DNA of 25,334 nucleotides, from NCBI GenBank assembly GCA_016867725.1, contig VGIX01000026.1, positions 1 through 25,334 on the forward strand, given 5' to 3'. The translations under genes and the position numbers were made by a program. Under the pieces are notes generated by a model. That model was not told where the DNA came from, searched no databases, and saw only the letters and a list, made by a program, of their open reading frames with translations. How positions within the stretch are numbered: position 1 is the stretch's first letter; the number at the start of each line of letters is the position of its first letter. This document shows, piece by piece, positions 20,922 to 25,334 of this stretch. Origin of the DNA: Candidatus Effluviviaceae Genus I sp. GTDB lineage: Bacteria > Joyebacterota > Joyebacteria > Joyebacterales > Joyebacteraceae.

Positions 20922-22178
20922 GTGCCCCGGAACGAGCGGGCGATCCTGGTCGGCGTGCGGCTTCCCGACCGGACGATGGAGGAGGAGCACGAGTCGCTCG
21001 ACGAGCTGGCCGAGCTCGCGCGCACCGCGGGCGCGACGGTCGCCGAGCGGTTCGTCCAGAACCGCACGCGCCTCGACGGGAAGACCTACGTCGGGAGCGG
21101 GATGATCGCTCGTCTCAAGGACGCCGCGGCGCAGTACGAGGCGAACCTGCTCATCTTCGATGACGACCTTCGACCGGCCCAGGCCCGGGAGATCGAGAAG
21201 GCCACCGACATCCGCGTCATTGACCGCACCGAGCTCATCCTCGACATCTTCGCGCGCCGCGCGCAGAGCCGCGCCGCCAAGCTCGAGGTCGAACTCGCGC
21301 AGTCCGAGTACGAGCTCCCGCGTCTCAGGAGGCTCTGGGAGCATCTCGACCGCCTGGGCGGCGGCATCGGCACGCGCGGCCCCGGCGACACCCAGCTCGA
21401 GACCGACCGGCGGCGGATCCGCACGCGCATCGGGGTCCTCAAGCGGATGCTCGAGGACCTCGAGGTCGAGCGCAGCACGCAGCGGAAGCAGCGGAGCGCG
21501 CTCACGCGTGTCGCGCTCGTCGGCTACACGAACGCCGGCAAGTCCACGCTCATGAACGCGCTCACCGGCGCCGACGTGTTCACCGAGGACCTCCTCTTCG
21601 CGACCCTCGACGCGACCACGAGGCGGCTCGAACTTCCCGGCGGCCACGCGGCGCTCCTCACCGATACGGTCGGGCTCATCAAGAAGCTCCCGCACCACCT
21701 CGTCGTGAGCTTCCACGCGACGCTCGAGGAGGTCGCAAGCGCGGACCTCCTGCTGCACGTGGTGGACGTCTCGCGGCCGAACTGCGAGCGGTACATGGAG
21801 CTCGCCGAGAAGGTGCTCGAGGAGATCGGGGCGGAGCACCGCCCGACCCGGCTCGTGTTCAACAAGATCGACCGCGTCGTCGAGAGCGGCGCGCTCGGGC
21901 GGCTCGGCCGGCTCTACCCGAGCGCGATCTTCACGTGCGCGACGAGCGGGGAGGGCCTGGACGGCATCAGGCAGGCGGTGCTCGCGATCGTCGAGTCGCG
22001 CGAGGAGGTCGTCGAGGTGGCGCTTCCGCCGGGCGACGGGAAGACGGCGGCGCTCGTCCACGAACGGGGAGAGGTGCTGTCCAGAACCGAGGACGGCGAC
22101 AGCGTCGTCATGCGGGTGCGCGTGTCGAGGCCGGACGCCGAGCGGCTCCGCAAGCTGGGGGTCGTCCGCGAGGCGTAG
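20922..22178 (+). CDS. hflX: Ribosome-associated GTPase HflX
   Basis: This protein of about 418 residues is of the HflX family. The N-terminal domain starts ERAILVGVRL and contains GKTYVGSG; the linker has the HflX hallmark GGIGTRGPGDTQLE (147-160). GTPase motifs are G1 GYTNAGKST (201-209), G3 DTVG (248-251) and G4 NKID (314-317). HflX splits stalled or hibernating ribosomes in heat and other stress. The start is uncertain: the GTG at 20922 fits homologues, but the only good ribosome site (GGAGG at 20896-20900) lies 21 nt upstream and is well placed for the ATC codons at 20904 or 20907. The gene follows the lipoprotein with no promoter that I can see. Confidence 0.92.
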   Translation: MPRNERAILVGVRLPDRTMEEEHESLDELAELARTAGATVAERFVQNRTRLDGKTYVGSGMIARLKDAAAQYEANLLIFDDDLRPAQAREIEKATDIRVIDRTELILDIFARRAQSRAAKLEVELAQSEYELPRLRRLWEHLDRLGGGIGTRGPGDTQLETDRRRIRTRIGVLKRMLEDLEVERSTQRKQRSALTRVALVGYTNAGKSTLMNALTGADVFTEDLLFATLDATTRRLELPGGHAALLTDTVGLIKKLPHHLVVSFHATLEEVASADLLLHVVDVSRPNCERYMELAEKVLEEIGAEHRPTRLVFNKIDRVVESGALGRLGRLYPSAIFTCATSGEGLDGIRQAVLAIVESREEVVEVALPPGDGKTAALVHERGEVLSRTEDGDSVVMRVRVSRPDAERLRKLGVVREA

Positions 22179-22209
22179 GCGGGTGGAGGGCTCCAGGTCG
22201 AACCCGGCC

Positions 22210-22238
22210 TTGACAGACTGCTGAAGTTGGTGCAAAAT
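22210..22238 (+). promoter_or_regulatory. Sigma70-type promoter for the EEP-fold protein gene
   Basis: A perfect -35 TTGACA at 22210-22215 is followed by a 17-nt spacer and a -10 CAAAAT at 22233-22238 (4 of 6 consensus), inside an unusually A-rich patch of this GC-rich sequence. The start of transcription would fall near 22245, giving a leader of about 67 nt before the ATG at 22312. It lies in the gap after hflX, so the gene probably forms its own transcript. Confidence 0.55.
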
Positions 22239-22311
22239 GGGGCATTGTGAGTGTGCCCGCGCCGAGGCACCCCCTTGGGCCGTGCCGGACCTGACGATGG
22301 AGACCCCAGCC

Positions 22312-24252
22312 ATGCGTCACCATTGGATGCCCCTGCTGTTTGCGGTCCTTCTCTTGGCCCTGCCGCCCCAGGCGGAGGCGCTCCGCGTCGTGACCTACAA
22401 CGTCCTCAACTTCCCGGGGACCACCGGGTCGGCGCGCGTGCCGTGCTTCCGGACGGTCCTCGACGAGGTGGACGCCGACGTCCTCATCGTCCAGGAGATG
22501 CTCAGCCAGGCCGGGGTCAACCAGTTCCTGAGCGGCGCGATGAACCACACGAACCCCGGCACCTACGCGGCCGGCCCGTTCGTGGACGGCCCCGACACCG
22601 ACAACGCGCTCTTCTACAAGGTCGCGACGGTCGAGCTCATCTCGCATCAGGAGATCCCAACGACACTTCGCAACATCTCCGAGTACGTCCTCCGGCCCGT
22701 GGGGTACAGCTCGAGCGCGGCCGAGTTCAGGGTGTACTCGGCGCACCTCAAGGCCGGCACCACGTCCTCCGACAAGAGCCAGCGCCTGAGCGAGACCACC
22801 GTCCTCCGCAACCACCTGAACGCGCTCCCCGAGGGCTCGCACTTCATCTTCGGCGCCGACCTCAATATCCGCTCGAGCGATGAGGACGCATACCTGAAGC
22901 TCGTCCGGAGCGAGGCGAACAACAACGGGCGGCTCAAGGACCCGATCAACCAGCCGGGCACCTGGTACGACAACGCGTACTTCGCTGACATCCACACGCA
23001 GTCCACGCGGACCGAGGCGTTCGGCGGCGGCGCGACGGGCGGGATGGACGATCGCTTCGACCAGCTTCTCGTGTCGTACTCGTTCGACGACGGCGAGGGC
23101 CTCTCGGTCATCCACGGCACCTACACGGCCTACGGCAACGACGGGCAACACTTCAACCTCGCCATCAACGCGGGCACGAACTACGCGGTCGGGCCGGTCA
23201 TCGCGGACGCGCTCCACGATGCGGCGGACCACGTGCCCGTGTACATGGACATCCAGGTGCCGGCGAAGGTGGACGCGCCGGCGACGCTCGTCCTCGGCGA
23301 GGCCATCGTCGGGGGCGTGAGGACCGCGACGCTCGAGGTGACGAACGCGGCGGTCGCGCCGGCCGACGAACTCCGGTACTCCCTAGCGGTCCCGTCGGGG
23401 TTCGGAGGCCCCACGGGGCCGTTCGAGCTCGAGGCCGGCGGGTCGGACGAGCACCCCATCTCGCTCGACACGTCGTCGGCGGGCGTCAGGGAGGGCGCGC
23501 TCGTCGTCTCCGCGAACGACGTGGACCATCCTACGTGGAACATCGAGCTTTCGGGCGCTGTGCTCCGCCACGCCAGGCCCTCGCTCGACGAGAGCGAGGT
23601 CGCCCTGGATGGCGTGCTCGACTTCGGTTCCCACGGGAGCGGGGAGTTCACACCGGAGTCGCTCGCCGTCTTCAACGTCGGGTTCGACGCGCTGCAGGCC
23701 GTGCTCGAGGTCCACGCGGCGGGGATCGTGGGCGGCGGCGGACGGTTCAGCTTCGTGGACGCTTTCTCGCCCTCGACGGTGGGCGCGACGCCCGCCGAGT
23801 ACACGCTCGCGTTCGACGCCGACGGGGCGGCGAGCGACAGCCTGTACGTGGCGACGCTGCTGCTCCTGACGCGCGACGATCAGGCGAAGCCCGGCGCGAC
23901 GGCGCTCGACACCCTGCGCGTGACGCTCCAGGCGTTCGTGCAGAGCGAGACGTCGGTGCCCGACGGCGCCGAGCTCGCGTTCTCCGTGGGGCGCTGCGCG
24001 CCGAACCCCTTCACCGGCGGCACCTCGCTCGCGATCACGCTGCCCTCGGAGACCGACGTGACCGTCGCCGTGTACGACGCGGCCGGGCGGCGGGTGCGGT
24101 CGCTCGCGAGCGGCGCGTTCGGTCGCGGCGTCCACGAGGTCGTGTGGGACGGGCGCGACCACGCGGGCCAGCCCGTCGCCGCGGGCGTGTACTTCTGCCG
24201 GGTGAAGGCGGGGGAGACGGAGCACCTGAGGACGGCGGTGATGCTCCGATGA
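22312..24252 (+). CDS. Secreted endonuclease/exonuclease/phosphatase-fold protein with Ig and FlgD-like domains
   Basis: This 646-residue protein has a signal peptide (about 1-23, ending AEA). Residues 24-315 have the EEP fold of DNase I-like enzymes: VTYNVLNF (N30), QEM (E62), SAHLK (H145), GADLN (D183, N185), MDDRFDQ (D247-D250) and ADHVPV (H307), so the catalytic set looks complete. Two Ig-like segments follow (about 325-425 and 435-560). The last 70 residues are a FlgD-type domain (PNPFTGGTSL, VYDAAGRRVR, VAAGVYFCRVK). It is probably an extracellular nuclease or phosphodiesterase; the substrate is unknown. The ATG at 22312 fits the signal peptide; an ATG at 22297 is possible. A good promoter lies upstream. 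Confidence 0.85.
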   Translation: MRHHWMPLLFAVLLLALPPQAEALRVVTYNVLNFPGTTGSARVPCFRTVLDEVDADVLIVQEMLSQAGVNQFLSGAMNHTNPGTYAAGPFVDGPDTDNALFYKVATVELISHQEIPTTLRNISEYVLRPVGYSSSAAEFRVYSAHLKAGTTSSDKSQRLSETTVLRNHLNALPEGSHFIFGADLNIRSSDEDAYLKLVRSEANNNGRLKDPINQPGTWYDNAYFADIHTQSTRTEAFGGGATGGMDDRFDQLLVSYSFDDGEGLSVIHGTYTAYGNDGQHFNLAINAGTNYAVGPVIADALHDAADHVPVYMDIQVPAKVDAPATLVLGEAIVGGVRTATLEVTNAAVAPADELRYSLAVPSGFGGPTGPFELEAGGSDEHPISLDTSSAGVREGALVVSANDVDHPTWNIELSGAVLRHARPSLDESEVALDGVLDFGSHGSGEFTPESLAVFNVGFDALQAVLEVHAAGIVGGGGRFSFVDAFSPSTVGATPAEYTLAFDADGAASDSLYVATLLLLTRDDQAKPGATALDTLRVTLQAFVQSETSVPDGAELAFSVGRCAPNPFTGGTSLAITLPSETDVTVAVYDAAGRRVRSLASGAFGRGVHEVVWDGRDHAGQPVAAGVYFCRVKAGETEHLRTAVMLR

Positions 24253-24253
24253 G

Positions 24254-24285
24254 GGAGAGCCGCTCGATCTAAGTGCCCGCTCTCC
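24254..24285 (+). other. Inverted repeat after the EEP-fold protein gene
   Basis: GGAGAGC (24254-24260) pairs with GCTCTCC (24279-24285) around an 18-nt loop, starting two bases after the stop codon. There is no T-run, so it is at best a weak terminator or an RNA-stability element. Confidence 0.25.
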
Positions 24286-24355
24286 GAATTCCCACCCCTC
24301 CCGCCTCGCCGCGCTCCGGATTGCCTCCAAGGACTCCCTGCCCGGAGGCCGCATC

Positions 24356-25334
24356 ATGATAAGGCAACAGCGTTCACTCAGGCATCTGCTCGGACTCGCG
24401 TCAGTGGGCGCGGTCCTGCTCGCCGCAGCGTCGCTCGCGGGCGCGGCTGGTCTCTGGTCGCCCGCGGAGATGGTCAGACCGAACGACGGGTACGACAGCA
24501 TCTTCCCGAACGTGGAGGTGTCGCCGGATGGGGTCGTGTGGATCGTGTGGTCAACCACGGATCCCGTGCAGGGCGACAGCGAGACGTACTGCGTGCGGAT
24601 CGAGAACGGGGTGCAGTCGCCGCGGGAGAAGATCCACGAGGACAACGCGATCATGGACCGCTGCCCACGGATGTCCATGGGCTCGGACGGGATCCCGTGG
24701 GTCGTGTGGGAGCGCTACAGGTCCACGCTGGGGTACATCCAGGTGGTGACGCACTGGACCGGGGCCGGGTGGGCACCCCCGGACACGGTGTTCACCCAAG
24801 GGAGCCGGTGGGACAACTACGCGATCCACGCGTCGAGCAGCGAGGATGTGTGGGTGGTGAAGTCGTCGAGGGCTGCTGGGCGTGTGGATCGGGACCTGTA
24901 CCTGCGGCACTGGGACGGGAGGGTCTGGGGCGAGATCGAGCAGCTGGGGTTCGAGGGCGAGGACGACGAGGACCCGGCGCTGACGACGGATGAAGAGGGG
25001 CGGGCGTGGGTGGCGTGGCTTCGCTGGAACAACATCACCTCCGCCGAGCACAAGGTGTACGCGGCGCGGCGTGACGAGGGGGGGTGGTCGGCGCCGATGC
25101 GGGTGGAGAACCGGACCGGGAATCTCGGTGTCTGTGACATCAACATCACGCCTGACGGGAGACCGATCATCGTGTGGGACTGGAGTCTGTCCCAGACGCC
25201 CGATCTGCGGTACGCGGTCTTGGGGGACACGGGGTGGGCAGAAGGCGGCCTTGTGAACGCGCCCGACGACCCCACCCGCGACGGCGATGGAAGTGCCCGG
25301 CTGGCTAGGTGCGCCGGCGGTGACCTCTGGGTGA
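24356..25334 (+). CDS. Secreted beta-propeller (sialidase/BNR-like) protein, 3' truncated
   Basis: The frame is open from the ATG to the right edge, giving 326 residues so far. A signal peptide (about 1-31) is visible. The rest has a repeated pattern of D-G-x-x-W-V-V-W type: PDGVVWIVW (57-65), SDGIPWVVW (110-118), SSEDVWVV (161-168), EEGRAWVAW (213-221), PDGRPIIVW (266-274) and GGDLWV (321-326), spaced about 50-53 residues. This matches blades of a sialidase- or BNR-like beta-propeller. Other hydrophilic segments may be loop insertions. No catalytic residues are evident. A perfect GGAGG (24344-24348) lies 7 nt before the ATG. A FlgD-like C-terminus, as in the neighbours, may lie beyond the window. 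Confidence 0.75.
   Translation, partial: MIRQQRSLRHLLGLASVGAVLLAAASLAGAAGLWSPAEMVRPNDGYDSIFPNVEVSPDGVVWIVWSTTDPVQGDSETYCVRIENGVQSPREKIHEDNAIMDRCPRMSMGSDGIPWVVWERYRSTLGYIQVVTHWTGAGWAPPDTVFTQGSRWDNYAIHASSSEDVWVVKSSRAAGRVDRDLYLRHWDGRVWGEIEQLGFEGEDDEDPALTTDEEGRAWVAWLRWNNITSAEHKVYAARRDEGGWSAPMRVENRTGNLGVCDINITPDGRPIIVWDWSLSQTPDLRYAVLGDTGWAEGGLVNAPDDPTRDGDGSARLARCAGGDLWV

Noticed and set aside
1-25334. CRISPR array, insertion sequence, phage genes, tRNA or rRNA
   Set aside because: I saw no spaced direct repeats, transposase or integrase motifs, and no tRNA- or rRNA-like sequence.

Overview
The window comes from a very GC-rich (about 70% by eye), anaerobic-type bacterium. Two secreted proteins end in FlgD-like Ig domains of the kind common in candidate phyla such as Eisenbacteria, Krumholzibacteria and relatives. 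A third secreted protein is a beta-helix protein ending in a short W-G-A-V-K-A-L-Y-R tail. No rRNA, tRNA or other taxonomic marker is present, so the phylum assignment is an inference only.

Region 1 (1-13275, + strand) is one long, tightly packed operon. It enters from the left edge inside a gene and encodes a large membrane respiratory complex. In order it encodes: the 3' end of a HydB/AsrA-type iron-sulfur subunit; a HydG/AsrB-type flavin/NAD(P)-binding subunit; a NuoG/FdhA-like molybdopterin-fold subunit that seems to lack the catalytic Cys/Sec; a 16-cysteine HycB-like ferredoxin; the NuoH-, NuoB-, NuoC- and NuoD-like subunits of a group 4 [NiFe] hydrogenase with both NiFe-binding CxxC motifs intact; a complete Mrp Na+/H+ antiporter set in the order A(split in two)-B-C-D-E-F-G; and a NuoI-like subunit. 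The layout suggests that NAD(P)H, ferredoxin or both exchange electrons with H+/H2, coupled to Na+/H+ movement. It resembles archaeal Mbh and formate-hydrogenlyase/Mrp operons, but the input module and gene order differ from the archaeal operons I know.

Region 2 (13253-17268, - strand) is convergent to the hydrogenase operon and overlaps its 3' end by 23 bp. Read in its own direction it holds a secreted 26-residue-repeat beta-helix protein, a RimJ/RimL-type acetyltransferase, a DUF1648 membrane protein and an M3 oligoendopeptidase F. The last of these has its own likely promoter.

Region 3 (17269-25334, + strand) holds a secreted C39-like cysteine-protease-fold protein with a FlgD-like C-terminus, a HycI-type hydrogenase maturation protease, a WHy-domain lipoprotein, the GTPase HflX, a secreted endonuclease/exonuclease/phosphatase-fold protein with a FlgD-like C-terminus, and the 5' part of a secreted beta-propeller protein that runs off the right edge. 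The HycI-type protease links this region back to region 1: the hydrogenase large subunit has a 32-residue C-terminal tail of the kind HycI removes.

No CRISPR array, insertion sequence, tRNA or rRNA gene was seen. No gene-free stretch exceeds 300 bp; the longest is 17269-17529.
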